Notes under the pieces: model-generated | Databases searched by the model: none | What the model was told of the DNA's origin: nothing | What the model saw: only the letters and a program-made list of their open reading frames with translations | Translations under genes and position numbers: made by a program | Origin: Cohaesibacter sp. ES.047 | Lineage (GTDB): Bacteria > Pseudomonadota > Alphaproteobacteria > Rhizobiales > Cohaesibacteraceae | NCBI RefSeq assembly: GCF_900215505.1 | Contig: NZ_LT907844.1 | Span: forward strand, 4,294,001-4,358,000 | Direction: 5' to 3' | DNA length: 64,000 bases | Shown: positions 1 through 9,925 of the stretch, one piece after another | Numbering within the stretch: position 1 is the stretch's first letter | Layout: each line of letters starts with the position of its first letter

Positions 1-2338
1 GAATGCTGGCATAGCTTGCCCTTGCCTGGTCTCGCGAGCGCTGGGATGTAACCTGAACCGTATATTGCCCATTGGCCACATTGTTGATCGGCACCTGTGG
101 CGTCGGCGCCTGCAGCGTCGGCGTATTGCCCGGAGACAGCACAAGCGGACCAGAATTGGTCTGAGCGTTCTGATTTGTCTGTGGTGCAACCGTATTCTGA
201 ACAGCCTGCTGCGTGCTTTGAGCGGCCTCTTGCAAGGCAACGAGTTCAGCCGGTTTGGACCGCGGCAACGGAGCCGTCGCGGGCGCGGTTGTCAGATCAG
301 GCTGATTGTTCGCACCATTCACGTCAGAATTGAGGGTTTGCTGCAAAGCAGACTCGGACGGGGTCGCCTGCAGCAGGGGATTAGTCTGTGCAGTCCCGGA
401 CTGGTTGCTCTGCGGCACGATCGTTCCATCAGGACGAACGATGACCGTACGAACTTCCTTGGGAGCGATCGATCCCGGATCGGCTGGGTTATTCGACTTG
501 CCCGAAGACATGTCGATGACCCTTGGAGATTGACCATTGTTATCAATCGCCATCGGCGTTTCCGTCGCCGGCATCATGCTGCTCGGCGCTTCGTCGGTCT
601 CGGTTCCATCGATCCGGTTGTAAACGGTCTTGTTCTGATGCGGCACGACCTTGCCGCCCGGATCCTCAGGGGCTTCCTTGACAGGATCGGTATCCGCAGT
701 GATCACTGGCGTTTCGGTGCTGCCATTGTCACCACCAAAGAAACTCCAAGCAGCGACACCACCGAGAAGAACAACCGCGACCGCAGCCACGATGGGCACC
801 AGCTTCTTGCGGCTTTTCTCGCGTCTCTGGGCAGCGGCAGCAGAAGCCGCAGCGGCGGCTTCGACATCGGCAGCGGAATACTCATCATCATGGACATAGG
901 GAGACCCTTCCATGGCCGCCTGCGCCACCGCCGGGTCCGCATAGGTTCCATGCGCATAATCTGACTGATAGGCCGGATCATAGGCCGCGTAGTTGGGATC
1001 ATGGGCCTGCGGTGAATGGGGATCCGTATAAATCTGCGGGTCATAGTTCTGCTGGTCATAGTAACGCGGATCTTGGGCCGCATAATCGCCACCCTGCCCC
1101 GTCACATCAACACTGGGTGCAGCACCGTAGCCCAGCGCGGGATCATATCCTTGCTCTGGCTGCGCCCCATGCTGATTGAAGGCAGCATAGGGATCGGACG
1201 CCAGATCACTGGCAACAGGAGCCGCCACTTCCGGCACATACTGAGCGGGCGCGGGATCATAGGCCGGCACATAACCGGGCTGTTGGCCATGATCGACATG
1301 ACCCGGATCCGTGTAAGAAGAATAATGGCGATTATCAACCGGTGCAGTATCACGCGCAGATGTCGCCTGCGGGCGATAGTCGCGGGCCGGGTCAGGATAA
1401 CTCGGTGAAGGAGTAGCAACCTCTTCATCCCATGTCGAGGACACAGGCGGCACCGCGGGGGACGCTTCCCGGTGATCATAAGATGGTGCTGTCGATCGAT
1501 CTGGACGATAGGCTCCGAGCCTGTCGTCAGTCTGCTGATCGCGGGTTGACGAGCGTTTCAACTGCCCGTAGCTACCGCTAACCGCGCCTCCAGCATCAAC
1601 ACTCGGAGCTGAAACGCCAGATGTCGCTCCCCCTCGCTCAGATGCAGTCGCAGGATCATCATAACTGGTATCCGGCGTATCATCGGTGAATAGGTTGCTC
1701 CAGTCATCAAGGCTGGGGGCAGCAAAGCTGCTCTTTGCGGCATGATCCGAGCTTGGCATGGCCGCCCGTGGCTGAGAAGGCTGGGGCGTCTGAGGCTGGG
1801 TCGCCAGTCTCTCTTCAGGCCGATGGCCAACAGGTTCGGGCGCATAGCGCGAACCGGGCTGGGATGGTTGTTCAGGCCTCGCGGCAGGATAGTCCGGCGC
1901 ATTGATCGTCGGACCATTGCGAGGTTCAGCAGCAGGCTGACGAGGAGCCGCTGGTGATTGCGCTGCAGACGCACTGGGTGAAAGGGGATGAGGACGGCTC
2001 AGCTGATCGCTATCCTGTGCGCTGGTCTGCGGCCGGGCGGGCGACGCAGGCTGCGAAGCCACCGGATCTGGTCGAGCCGCTGGAGCAGATTGTTGATCAA
2101 CGCCCTGCTTGCCGCGCAACTCGCGGATCAGTTCCTGCTCGAGGAAGCGCAAATCTTCATCTGAAACCACCCCATGCTGCTGTCCACCGGAACCGTAATT
2201 CTGGTTCACGATACGGTCCAACTCCGCCAGAGGATCATCGATTGAATGGCCAGCGGCCGTACCCTGTCGGGCCGGATCGCTGGCACTGGGCCAACCGGGA
2301 CTGGAGGAAGCGGGCTTCTTGTCATTGCTATCAGACAT
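1..2338 (-). CDS. SPOR domain-containing membrane protein (3' end outside window)
   Basis: An open frame of at least 779 codons starts at the ATG at 2338 (MSDSNDKK) and runs off the left edge. Residues 1 to about 505 are low-complexity and rich in Pro, Ser, Gln, Ala and Tyr, with many YDP/YxPxP stretches; this looks like a disordered cytoplasmic tail. A basic patch (RREKSRKK) precedes one membrane span at about 512-535. A Pro/Thr/Asn-rich periplasmic linker then leads to a segment near residue 758 (QYTVQVTSQRSREQA) that matches the start of a SPOR domain, which binds denuded septal peptidoglycan. It lies 76 bp downstream of argS on the same strand. The role in division is inferred from the domain; the rest of the SPOR fold is not visible. 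Confidence 0.8.
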   Translation of the reverse strand, partial: MSDSNDKKPASSSPGWPSASDPARQGTAAGHSIDDPLAELDRIVNQNYGSGGQQHGVVSDEDLRFLEQELIRELRGKQGVDQQSAPAARPDPVASQPASPARPQTSAQDSDQLSRPHPLSPSASAAQSPAAPRQPAAEPRNGPTINAPDYPAARPEQPSQPGSRYAPEPVGHRPEERLATQPQTPQPSQPRAAMPSSDHAAKSSFAAPSLDDWSNLFTDDTPDTSYDDPATASERGGATSGVSAPSVDAGGAVSGSYGQLKRSSTRDQQTDDRLGAYRPDRSTAPSYDHREASPAVPPVSSTWDEEVATPSPSYPDPARDYRPQATSARDTAPVDNRHYSSYTDPGHVDHGQQPGYVPAYDPAPAQYVPEVAAPVASDLASDPYAAFNQHGAQPEQGYDPALGYGAAPSVDVTGQGGDYAAQDPRYYDQQNYDPQIYTDPHSPQAHDPNYAAYDPAYQSDYAHGTYADPAVAQAAMEGSPYVHDDEYSAADVEAAAAASAAAAQRREKSRKKLVPIVAAVAVVLLGGVAAWSFFGGDNGSTETPVITADTDPVKEAPEDPGGKVVPHQNKTVYNRIDGTETDEAPSSMMPATETPMAIDNNGQSPRVIDMSSGKSNNPADPGSIAPKEVRTVIVRPDGTIVPQSNQSGTAQTNPLLQATPSESALQQTLNSDVNGANNQPDLTTAPATAPLPRSKPAELVALQEAAQSTQQAVQNTVAPQTNQNAQTNSGPLVLSPGNTPTLQAPTPQVPINNVANGQYTVQVTSQRSRDQARASYASI

Positions 2339-2414
2339 GACGATTTGCCTTTTCATTCATACTCGTACTCGTATTGCCTGGCAAAAGTTTGTCTGCATTA
2401 TCGCGACAGCGATA

Positions 2415-4175
2415 TTATCGCATTTCTTCTGGTGCCGTCACACCAAGCAGACCCAGCCCCGACGAGATTACGGTGGCCACGGCCTGAACAAGAGCCAAGC
2501 GCGCTTGAGTCAATTCTTCATCTTTAGCGTTAATAAAGCGTAATTGCGGCATTTCCTTGCCTTTGTTCCACACAGAATGGAAATATCCGGCAAGATCATA
2601 TAGGTAAAAAGCCACCCTATGTGGCTCCTGTGTTTCGGCTGCGCCCTCGATAACCCGAGGATATTCTGCCAGCTTGCGAATGAGCGCCAATTCGACTTCG
2701 TCTTTGAGTCGCGACAGATCGGCCTTTGCCAGATCATCGGCTGAGACCGAAGCGCCCGGCAGTTCAGTTGCTGCCTGCCGGAAAATCGACGCCGTCCGAG
2801 CATGGGCATATTGCACATAAAAGACCGGATTGTCTTTTGTCTGCTCGGTCACTTTAGCAAAATCGAAGTCGATGGTCACCTCGGACTTGCGATACATCAT
2901 CATGAAGCGGACCGCATCACGGCCGACTTCCTCGACCACATCGCGCAGCGTGACGAAGTTGCCCGCCCGTTTCGACATCTTGAGCTGCTCGCCGTTGCGC
3001 ATCAGGTTCACGAGCTGGCAGATCTTGACTTCAAGCCCGCCCTTTTCTTCGGTAATCGCAGAAACCGCAGCCTTCAGCCGTTTGACATACCCGCCATGGT
3101 CCGCGCCCAGAACATCGACCTGATGCGCATAACCGCGCTTGAACTTGTCGAAGTGATAGGCAATGTCGTTGGCAAAATAGGTATTGCTGCCATCGGATTT
3201 TTTCAATGGCCGGTCGATGTCGTCGCCAAAGTCCGTCGAGCGGAACAGGGTCTGCTCGCGATCTTCCCAGTCATCAGGCAACTGCCCCTTGGGAGGCGGC
3301 AACGTGCCGACATAGACCTTGTTCCGGTCAGTCAGCCAGTCGATTGCTTCCTTGACCCGGTCCGTCTCACCATAGATGAGGCTGCGCTCGGAGAAGAAGA
3401 CGTCATGCTTGACATTGAGGGCAGCGAGATCTCCCCGGATCATGTTCATCATAGCGTCGACGGTGAATGCCCGCACCAAGGGAAACCATTCTTCCTCACT
3501 CGCCAACTTGAGCTTGCCGCCATGTTCCTTGGCAAGCGCCTCACCGATTGGAACAAGATAATCTCCCGGATAGAAGCCGTCCGGAATGGAACCAATATCC
3601 TCGCCGAGCGCCTCGCGATACCGCAAGTAGGCAGAGCGTGCCAACACATCCACCTGCGCGCCTGCATCGTTGATGTAATACTCACGGCACACATCATAGC
3701 CGGCAAAATCGAGCAGATTGGCAATACAGTCGCCCAGCACCGCGCCCCGCGTATGGCCCACATGCATCGGGCCGGTCGGGTTGGCTGAGACATATTCGAC
3801 GTTGATCTTTGCACCCTGCCCCAGATCACAGCGGCCAAAAGCGCTGCCAGCCTTGATGATCGAAGCGACCAGTCCACGCCAGAAATCATCGGACAGGGTA
3901 AGGTTGATGAACCCGGGTCCGGCGACTTCGGCCTTGGCGACATCCTTATCCTCGAGCAACACGGCAGCAATCGTCTCGGCCACATCGCGAGGCTTTGCAC
4001 CGATCTGTTTTGCCAGCACCATGGCCGCATTTGTGGCCAGGTCCCCGTGAGACGCATCGCGCGGCGGCTCTACGGCAACGCGAGACAGATCCAACTCCCC
4101 TCCATCACGGGCGGAAAGATCACTTTTCGTCACGGCTGACACGACACGATCGGTAAAAAGAGTAAAGACGTTCAT
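2415..4175 (-). CDS. argS: Arginyl-tRNA synthetase
   Basis: Class I aminoacyl-tRNA synthetase that charges tRNA-Arg in the cytoplasm. The HIGH-type signature is in [12 protein letters not shown] and the KMSKS-type signature is in [12 protein letters not shown]. The N-terminal Arg_tRNA_synt_N region and the C-terminal DALR anticodon-binding region (ending [12 protein letters not shown]) are both present, and 586 aa is normal for the family. Two ATGs lie 6 nt apart (4181 and 4175). The AGGA ribosome-binding site directly abuts the first and is 6 nt from the second, so I chose 4175, giving MNVFTLF. It lies between dgt and the SPOR gene on the same strand; the dgt-argS-SPOR order is consistent with rhizobial genomes. 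Confidence 0.97.
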   Translation of the reverse strand: MNVFTLFTDRVVSAVTKSDLSARDGGELDLSRVAVEPPRDASHGDLATNAAMVLAKQIGAKPRDVAETIAAVLLEDKDVAKAEVAGPGFINLTLSDDFWRGLVASIIKAGSAFGRCDLGQGAKINVEYVSANPTGPMHVGHTRGAVLGDCIANLLDFAGYDVCREYYINDAGAQVDVLARSAYLRYREALGEDIGSIPDGFYPGDYLVPIGEALAKEHGGKLKLASEEEWFPLVRAFTVDAMMNMIRGDLAALNVKHDVFFSERSLIYGETDRVKEAIDWLTDRNKVYVGTLPPPKGQLPDDWEDREQTLFRSTDFGDDIDRPLKKSDGSNTYFANDIAYHFDKFKRGYAHQVDVLGADHGGYVKRLKAAVSAITEEKGGLEVKICQLVNLMRNGEQLKMSKRAGNFVTLRDVVEEVGRDAVRFMMMYRKSEVTIDFDFAKVTEQTKDNPVFYVQYAHARTASIFRQAATELPGASVSADDLAKADLSRLKDEVELALIRKLAEYPRVIEGAAETQEPHRVAFYLYDLAGYFHSVWNKGKEMPQLRFINAKDEELTQARLALVQAVATVISSGLGLLGVTAPEEMR

Positions 4176-4380
4176 CGTCATTCCTGTCTTGTGAAGCGGC
4201 TCAAATCATCGCATTTCCCAACGCTGTTCAAGCATTGGAGAAAACAAACAGACTGGCACGCGCCACCATTTTATTCTGGACAGAGCAAATCGCCATCTCA
4301 CCCGAGACCGCGCGACCGCCCACCACGCCATAAAAGGCACAATTGTGCCCAAAGGACCGTCCGGTTTTGTTGGATACGCT

Positions 4381-5601
4381 CTAGCGCAAATCCGGGGTGA
4401 CGTCAAACAGTCGCCGATGTTCGAGAATGGCAAATCGATCGGTCATTCCAGCAACATAATCGGCCACCCGCCGGGCAAGTACCGTCTCGGCACAGCCATC
4501 CAGATCGGACTGCCACTCAAGCGGCATGCTCTCGGGCTTCTCGAAATAGGCCTCGAACAGATCCTTGAGCACCTGTTCGGCGTTATGCATCACGCGCATC
4601 ACATGCTTTTCGCGATAGACATTGCCGAACAGAAAGGCCTTGAGACCAGCCTCCGCCTTGGCCATCGCATCCGAAAACCGAACGATGGTTTCCCCGGCCG
4701 CACGCACATCGGCGGTGCTCTGCGGCTTGATGCGCGCCAGATTGTCCATAGACGTCTTGATCACATCCTCAACCATGCGGGTGATCAGGCGCCGCACGAT
4801 CTCGTGCACCGTGCGCGTTTCATCCAATTTCGGGTATTTCTCGCTGACTTCGCGATAGGCCTCACCCACCAAGGGAACCTCCCGCAGCTGATCAAGGTGG
4901 ATGAGCCCGGCCCGCAAGCCATCATCGATGTCGTGGCTGTTGTAGGCGATATCATCAGCAATCGCCGCCGCCTGCGCCTCGATGCTGGCATAGGACCAGA
5001 GCATCAGATCCTGCTGCTCGGCATAGGTCCGAATGCCCCAGGGCACGCCGCTCTCCTGATAGCGACCAACCCCGTTGCCTTCCCGGTCTGTCACCGGGCC
5101 ATTGTGCTTGACCAGCCCCTCAAGGGTCTCCCAACTGAGGTTGAGGCCGTCGAATTCCGCGTAGCGTAGCTCCAGACTGGTCACGACGCGCAAGGACTGT
5201 GCATTGTGATCAAACCCGCCATAGGGCTTCATGAGAGAATCAAGCGCCCGTTCACCGGCATGGCCAAACGGCGTGTGCCCGACATCATGGGACAGCGCCA
5301 GCGCTTCGGCCAGATCCTCGTCGGCGGACAGGGCGCGAGCGATAGAGCGGGCGATCTGCGCCACTTCAATGGTATGCGTCAGACGCGTACGAAACAGATC
5401 CCCCTCGTGATAGAGAAAGACCTGTGTCTTGTATTTGAGACGGCGAAAGGCCGACGAGTGAATGATCCGGTCACGGTCGCGCTGGTAGTCCGTCCGGGTC
5501 GGACTGGACGCCTCCGGATAGAGCCGCCCCCTGCTTTCACTGGGCTGCACCGCATACGAAGCGCGTGGCTGGGCACCAAATCCGATGGCAGGATTCATCA
5601 T
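4381..5601 (-). CDS. dgt: Deoxyguanosinetriphosphate triphosphohydrolase-like protein
   Basis: An HD-superfamily dNTP triphosphohydrolase, which hydrolyses dNTP to deoxynucleoside and triphosphate. Seen: the [16 protein letters not shown]-terminal block, the first metal-binding His in [17 protein letters not shown], and the HD pair in [16 protein letters not shown]. The C-terminal helical half is intact, and 406 aa fits the short dGTPase-like group rather than E. coli Dgt (about 505 aa). An upstream TTG at 5610 is possible, but I chose the ATG at 5601, which has GGAAG a few bases upstream. The gene diverges from erpA and precedes argS. Whether dGTP is the true substrate cannot be told from sequence. 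Confidence 0.93.
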   Translation of the reverse strand: MMNPAIGFGAQPRASYAVQPSESRGRLYPEASSPTRTDYQRDRDRIIHSSAFRRLKYKTQVFLYHEGDLFRTRLTHTIEVAQIARSIARALSADEDLAEALALSHDVGHTPFGHAGERALDSLMKPYGGFDHNAQSLRVVTSLELRYAEFDGLNLSWETLEGLVKHNGPVTDREGNGVGRYQESGVPWGIRTYAEQQDLMLWSYASIEAQAAAIADDIAYNSHDIDDGLRAGLIHLDQLREVPLVGEAYREVSEKYPKLDETRTVHEIVRRLITRMVEDVIKTSMDNLARIKPQSTADVRAAGETIVRFSDAMAKAEAGLKAFLFGNVYREKHVMRVMHNAEQVLKDLFEAYFEKPESMPLEWQSDLDGCAETVLARRVADYVAGMTDRFAILEHRRLFDVTPDLR

Positions 5602-5885
5602 GACTTCCAATCTTCACTCGAGATTTACCGCAAATGCTGGCACCATGCTTTGGCATAAGGGTTGACTGGGGGCAATTCAGTCTTAACTATCAACAATGAC
5701 AATATTGCCTCACGGCAGTTCGGCAAAGGCATAAACCTTTGATTTCTGGACTGTCAATGGCCGATCCGAACCCATGCCTTCCCTTCAGGCCAATCCCTCT
5801 TGACCAACAAGGCCGAACAGGTGAAAAAGGCACCCCATTCAGTCGGGCAAAAGACATCATGCCCGCAACGACAGGAGCGCACATC

Positions 5886-6215
5886 ATGTCGAATATGATC
5901 ACAGTGACCGACAGCGCCATCCGCCGAATCGCTGCCATCCTCGCAAAAGAGAGCGACGGTTCCATGCTGCGCATTTCAGTGAGCGGCGGCGGTTGCTCCG
6001 GATTCCAGTATAATTATGACCTCGTCACCAAGAGCGAAGACGACGATCTGGTGATCAAACGGGACGGCGCCATCGTGGTGATCGACCCCATGTCGCAGGC
6101 CTACATGGAAGGCTCGGCTGTCGATTTTGTCGACGATATCATGGGCCAGGCCTTCCAGATCAAGAACCCGCAGGCCACGGCTTCGTGTGGTTGCGGCACC
6201 AGTTTCGCGATCTAG
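5886..6215 (+). CDS. erpA: A-type iron-sulfur cluster carrier (ErpA/IscA family)
   Basis: A 109-aa HesB/IscA-type protein. The three ligand cysteines are visible: one in SGGGCSGFQYNY and two in the C-terminal ASCGCGTSF. It delivers Fe-S clusters to apo-targets in the cytoplasm; plausible clients in this window are LipA, CysI and CysH. The start at 5886 (MSNMITVTDSA) has an AGGAG about 8 nt upstream, and the longer upstream frame lacks family homology. The start of xth is 43 nt downstream on the same strand, so the two may be co-transcribed. ErpA is the usual name for the member at this locus in alphaproteobacteria, but IscA or SufA cannot be excluded from sequence alone. Confidence 0.9.
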   Translation: MSNMITVTDSAIRRIAAILAKESDGSMLRISVSGGGCSGFQYNYDLVTKSEDDDLVIKRDGAIVVIDPMSQAYMEGSAVDFVDDIMGQAFQIKNPQATASCGCGTSFAI

Positions 6216-6258
6216 GCCATATCTCTCTATTGAACGCTCAGGCAAAGGCAAGAACACC

Positions 6259-7050
6259 ATGCGCATCGCGACCTGGAACATCAACGGCATCAAGGCCCGC
6301 GGCATCAATCTTGTTCGCTGGCTGGAAGAAGAAAAGCCGGACATCGCCTGCCTGCAGGAAATCAAGTCGGTGGACGAAGCCTTTCCGCGCGCCGACCTTG
6401 AGGCGCTGGGCTACAATGTCGAGACCCATGGCCAGAAGGGCTTCAACGGCGTGGCCCTTCTATCTAAGACACCCTTTGAAGAGGTCAACCGCCGCCTTCC
6501 CGGTAACGAGGAAGACGAACAGGCCCGCTTCATTGAAGGGGTGCTGTCAACTGACAAGGGGCCATTGCGCATCGTCAGCCTTTATCTGCCCAACGGCAAT
6601 CCGGTTGATAGCGACAAATATCCCTACAAGCTGGGCTGGATGCGTCGTCTGATCGACTGGTCGAAACAGCGCCTTGAACTGGAAGAGGCCTTTGTCTTGT
6701 CCGGCGACTACAATGTCATCCCAACGGTCGACGATGTTCATGATCACGATGCATGGTGGGGAGATGCCCTTTACCGGCAGGAAACGCTAGACCTGTTTCG
6801 CGAGCTCAAGATGCTCGGCCTGACCGAGGCCTATCGGGCCTGCGACGACACCGCCCATCTTTATTCGTTCTGGGACTATCAGGCGGGCGCCTGGCAAAAG
6901 AACAAGGGCATCCGGATCGACCACCACCTGCTCTCGCCCGAGGCTGCTGACTGGCTCGCTGCATGCGAAATCCAGAAAGACACGCGAGACTGGGAAAAGC
7001 CTTCAGACCACGTACCCGTGGTGCTGTCGCTAGACTGTCAGGCAGCCTGA
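6259..7050 (+). CDS. xth: Exodeoxyribonuclease III
   Basis: An AP endonuclease/3' exonuclease of the EEP superfamily that acts at abasic sites in base-excision repair. Motifs in order: the N-terminal RIATWNINGIKAR, the catalytic metal-binding Glu in CLQEIKSVDE, SGDYNVIP, the WDYQAGAWQKNKGIRIDHHL block, and the C-terminal SDHVPVVLSL with the catalytic His. At 263 aa it is typical for XthA. The ATG at 6259 gives MRIATWN, the usual family N-terminus. It follows erpA closely and converges on exoR, whose stop codon lies about 80 bp away. Confidence 0.95.
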   Translation: MRIATWNINGIKARGINLVRWLEEEKPDIACLQEIKSVDEAFPRADLEALGYNVETHGQKGFNGVALLSKTPFEEVNRRLPGNEEDEQARFIEGVLSTDKGPLRIVSLYLPNGNPVDSDKYPYKLGWMRRLIDWSKQRLELEEAFVLSGDYNVIPTVDDVHDHDAWWGDALYRQETLDLFRELKMLGLTEAYRACDDTAHLYSFWDYQAGAWQKNKGIRIDHHLLSPEAADWLAACEIQKDTRDWEKPSDHVPVVLSLDCQAA

Positions 7051-7132
7051 CACCTAGAGCCAAAGCGACACCTAAGGGCAAACCGGCCTCAAAAGAGATG
7101 AGACGCTTGTAAGGAAGGCGCACCATCAATCA

Positions 7133-7948
7133 TCATGGATTGATGACGTTGACCCATTCCTCGGCCAGCTCAACCGCTTTCTTGCGGGTCGCTTCATCAG
7201 CGAGCGCAAAGGCCGCTTCCTGCCGATCCATGACGACCGCATTTCCGTTGTCCAGCATGCGGGCAATGGTCAGCCATTTCAGCCCATTGACGGGCTGCCG
7301 CGGCACGGTCTTGCCTTCCAGCAGAAGATCTCCGAGCTGCATCTGGGCCATGACATGCCCCTTCATCGCCGCCTTGTTCAGCCAGCGCGCAGCCTGACGG
7401 GCATCGGACTTGCGATCCGAGTTGCCAAGGAAGGACATGGCCAGATGATATTGCGCATCGGGATCACGGAAATAGGACGCAGCATAATGCAGGAATTCCT
7501 GCGCTTTCTGCGGATTTGGCCTGACTTTATTCTCGATGCCAACCCTGAGAAACTCGCTCAACTTCACAATCGCGTTCGAAACATAGCGCGCTTCAACAGA
7601 TCCGGGCCGCGCATCGCCGTAGCGGGCGGCAATATCGTTGAAAAGATCGAAGGCTCGGGCGCGGTCCTTGGAGACGCCATCACCCTCGGAATACATGATA
7701 CCCAGCTTCCACTTCGATGCCATGTGGCCATTGTGCGCCGCATAGGTCAGCGCATCGACGGCAGCAGTCTTGTCACCGAACTTGTAGGCTTGTGCTCCGA
7801 AGCGGAAAGCATCCGCTGCCTGAGCACCGCCATCTTGCATGGTTCTGGGATCAAAAGCATAACAGTTGCCATATCCTGCAACGGCCAGCAGCCCAGCCAA
7901 GGACAGGCAGCGCATCACTCTTGAAATAGCCATTTGACGCTTCATCAT
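7133..7948 (-). CDS. exoR: ExoR-like periplasmic Sel1-repeat protein
   Basis: A 271-aa exported protein. The N-terminus has a signal peptide (hydrophobic LSLAGLLAVAGYG), and tandem Sel1/TPR-like repeats follow: ALTYAAHNGHMASKWKLGIMY, a YAASYFRDPDAQYHLAMSF block, and KAAMKGHVMAQMQLGDLLL. Repeat order, length and the C-terminal AVELAEEWV segment resemble ExoR of Sinorhizobium and Agrobacterium. ExoR binds the periplasmic part of the ExoS sensor kinase and restrains ExoS-ChvI signalling, which controls exopolysaccharide, motility and acid response. The family assignment is from memory of sequence and gene content (xth and dgt nearby). No exoS/chvI pair is in the window. ATGs at 7948 and 7945 are both possible starts. 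Confidence 0.8.
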   Translation of the reverse strand: MMKRQMAISRVMRCLSLAGLLAVAGYGNCYAFDPRTMQDGGAQAADAFRFGAQAYKFGDKTAAVDALTYAAHNGHMASKWKLGIMYSEGDGVSKDRARAFDLFNDIAARYGDARPGSVEARYVSNAIVKLSEFLRVGIENKVRPNPQKAQEFLHYAASYFRDPDAQYHLAMSFLGNSDRKSDARQAARWLNKAAMKGHVMAQMQLGDLLLEGKTVPRQPVNGLKWLTIARMLDNGNAVVMDRQEAAFALADEATRKKAVELAEEWVNVINP

Positions 7949-8368
7949 TCACCAGTTCATCCACCGAATAGGATCACATCCCATCGGCAGCATTAATTAC
8001 CCTGTTTGTCATAAACCACGACGAGGCATTCTTTGACGATTCGATCGATTCTGTGATGCCTTTTGCAAGACGCCTCTTCTTGTCGCGAACCTGACCTAAG
8101 GTTTGGCATTCAAACGCCCTGCTCAAGAAGTCGGCTTTCGTGGTCAAGACGAATGTGTCAGCATATTGTGGCTGAAGACGGGCAAACTCTATGAAACAGA
8201 ATGGTTAACAAATCACTTTCCACCCATCAGTTGTATTTCTGCAACGTTTTCCCTTTTCACCATAGGTTTCCTAGAGTTTAAGCGTTGCAAACCGGTCATA
8301 TTTGCCTCACCCGCTCTTAACCATTTTGCGTTATGATGAGCCATCAGATGCATCAAAGGACATTCCGG
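7949..8368. other. Divergent intergenic region between exoR and ppk2
   Basis: These 420 bp lie between two divergent genes and contain no convincing gene. Two TTAACCAT octamers occur, one on the minus strand at 8201-8208 and one on the plus strand at 8317-8324. They match the half-site described for the alphaproteobacterial cell-cycle regulator CtrA. With no full TTAA-N7-TTAA site, this is only a weak hint. Confidence 0.35.
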
Positions 8369-9370
8369 ATGACCATAACACCTGATCAGCCCGAACACGA
8401 AGACTTGGAACCCCTGAGCGACGCCGAACAGGATCATTCGGACGCGGCCAACGCGACAGCACCGAAACAAGAAGAGCAGTTCGGGCGGGGCAGCAGCCTG
8501 CACCATCTCGCAGAAATGCGGCATGATCCCACGGAGATCCACCGCGTCTTCGAGAAAGGGGTCTACCCCTACAAGACCAAGATGAAGCGGGCGAATTATG
8601 AAAAGCAGAAAAATCTGCTCCAGGTCGAGCTGCTCAAGGCGCAGAAATGGGTCGAAGAAACAGGCCAGAAAGTGGTTCTACTGTTCGAGGGGCGCGACGC
8701 TGCTGGCAAGGGCGGCACCATCAAGCGCTTCATGGAACATCTCAATCCGCGCATGGCGCGCGTGGTCGCCCTCAACAAGCCCAGCGAGCGCGAAAAGACC
8801 CAATGGTACTATCAACGCTATATCGAGCACCTCCCCTCTGCCGGTGAACTCGTGCTGTTCGACCGCTCATGGTACAACCGCGCCGGCGTCGAGCGTGTCA
8901 TGGGTTTCTGCACACCGAACGAATATCTCGAATTCATGCGCCAGACACCGGAGTTCGAGCGCATGATCTGCCGCTCTGGCGTCCGCATGTTCAAATACTG
9001 GTTCTCGGTCAGCAAGGAGGAGCAGCGCCGTCGCTTTGCCGCACGAGAGACCGATCCACTCAAGCAATGGAAGCTTTCGCCCATCGACAAGGCATCCCTC
9101 GACAAGTGGGATGAATATACCGAGGCCAAAGAGGCGATGTTCTTCTACACCGACACCGCCGATGCCCCCTGGACGATCATCAAGTCAAACGACAAGAAAC
9201 GGGCGCGCCTCAACTGCATGCAGCATTTTCTCTCGTCCCTGCCCTATCCCAACAAGGACACAAGGCTGGTGCATGGCCCCGATCCTCTGATCGTCGGGCA
9301 TTCCGGCTATGTGATCGGCAGCGACAGCCACATTCTGGGCAAGAGCCTGCATCCGGACATGAAAGACTGA
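8369..9370 (+). CDS. ppk2: Polyphosphate kinase 2
   Basis: A single-domain PPK2 family kinase that transfers phosphate between polyphosphate and nucleotides. Visible motifs: Walker A in EGRDAAGKGGTIKRF, Walker B in LFDRSWYNRAGVERVMGF, and the lid helix region RRRFAARETDPLKQWKLSPID. The last 40 residues carry the conserved RARLNCMQHFLSSLPY segment. The first 75 residues are an acidic, probably disordered extension. I chose the ATG at 8369 because an AAGGA lies 8 nt upstream; earlier ATGs lack one. The translated length is 333 aa. A strong bidirectional terminator follows. Class I is most likely for a single-domain enzyme with this length and lid, but nucleotide preference is not readable here. 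Confidence 0.94.
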   Translation: MTITPDQPEHEDLEPLSDAEQDHSDAANATAPKQEEQFGRGSSLHHLAEMRHDPTEIHRVFEKGVYPYKTKMKRANYEKQKNLLQVELLKAQKWVEETGQKVVLLFEGRDAAGKGGTIKRFMEHLNPRMARVVALNKPSEREKTQWYYQRYIEHLPSAGELVLFDRSWYNRAGVERVMGFCTPNEYLEFMRQTPEFERMICRSGVRMFKYWFSVSKEEQRRRFAARETDPLKQWKLSPIDKASLDKWDEYTEAKEAMFFYTDTADAPWTIIKSNDKKRARLNCMQHFLSSLPYPNKDTRLVHGPDPLIVGHSGYVIGSDSHILGKSLHPDMKD

Positions 9371-9399
9371 GACTGAACCCCGCCTCCTTGGATAAAAAG

Positions 9400-9422
9400 A
9401 AAGGCCGCACGTAGCGGCCTTT
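9400..9422. terminator. Bidirectional intrinsic terminator between ppk2 and the COQ10-like gene
   Basis: Perfect 9-bp stem AAAGGCCGC/GCGGCCTTT with a 5-nt loop. T-rich tracts flank it on both strands (TTTTGTGATTT on plus; TCTTTTTATC on minus), so it can end both convergent transcripts. Confidence 0.85.
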
Positions 9423-9456
9423 TGTGATTTTCGCATTTGATATCTGATGACGGCCC

Positions 9457-9909
9457 CTAGCCGTAGATCAGATCAGCCCGTCGCTCGAAGGCCGTGGTGA
9501 ATTTGGCGAAGGCCTTATCGAACATCGCCCCCATCAGCCCGGCAAGGATGCGGCTCTTGAACTCATAATCGATATAAAAAACGATAATGCTCTTGTCCGT
9601 CTCCCCTTCGATTGGCTCGAAGGTCCAGCGATTTTCCAAATGTTTGAACGGTCCATCAAGATATTCCGCAACAATCTGGTTGTTCTGCGGTGTCAGCGTC
9701 ACCTTGGAGGTGAAGCTCTCCCGGATCATCTTGTAGGCCACCGTCATGTCGGCCACCAAGATTTCCCCATTTGGAGCGGTATGCCGCCCCCGCACCGACA
9801 GGTGTTGGCACAGCGGGACGAATTCAGGGTAGCGCTCAATGTCCGCGACCAGAGCATACATCTGCTGCGCGGAGTGATTGACCTTGTGGCGCGTCTGGAA
9901 TTTTGGCAT
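9457..9909 (-). CDS. COQ10/RatA-type START-domain protein
   Basis: A 150-aa polyketide cyclase/START-like protein. Family marks are the N-terminal KVNHSAQQMYALVADIERYPEF segment, the LVADMTVAYKMIRESFTSKV strand region and the C-terminal KFTTAFERRADLIYG. In eukaryotes and alphaproteobacteria this family binds ubiquinone and is needed for its efficient use in respiration; annotation pipelines often call it RatA toxin by homology. I chose the ATG at 9909 (MPKFQTRH) over longer starts, since it begins at the family N-terminus. It lies 16 nt downstream of lipA, so co-transcription is likely. There is no antitoxin partner, which favours the COQ10 reading. Confidence 0.85.
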   Translation of the reverse strand: MPKFQTRHKVNHSAQQMYALVADIERYPEFVPLCQHLSVRGRHTAPNGEILVADMTVAYKMIRESFTSKVTLTPQNNQIVAEYLDGPFKHLENRWTFEPIEGETDKSIIVFYIDYEFKSRILAGLMGAMFDKAFAKFTTAFERRADLIYG

Positions 9910-9925
9910 CGGCGATGTCGGCCTC

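Noticed and set aside
4173-4185. Near-identical AGGAATGAC(G/C)ATG at the argS start and at 20461-20473
   Set aside because: Looks striking but is explained by a Shine-Dalgarno AGGA followed by two ATGs in each case; 12 of 13 matching bases at two starts is compatible with chance.
8201-8324. CtrA control of exoR and ppk2
   Set aside because: Only isolated TTAACCAT octamers occur; no full TTAA-N7-TTAA site was found, so I do not claim regulation.
9457-9909. RatA toxin of a toxin-antitoxin pair
   Set aside because: No antitoxin gene is adjacent. Position after lipA and family features favour a COQ10-like quinone-binding protein.
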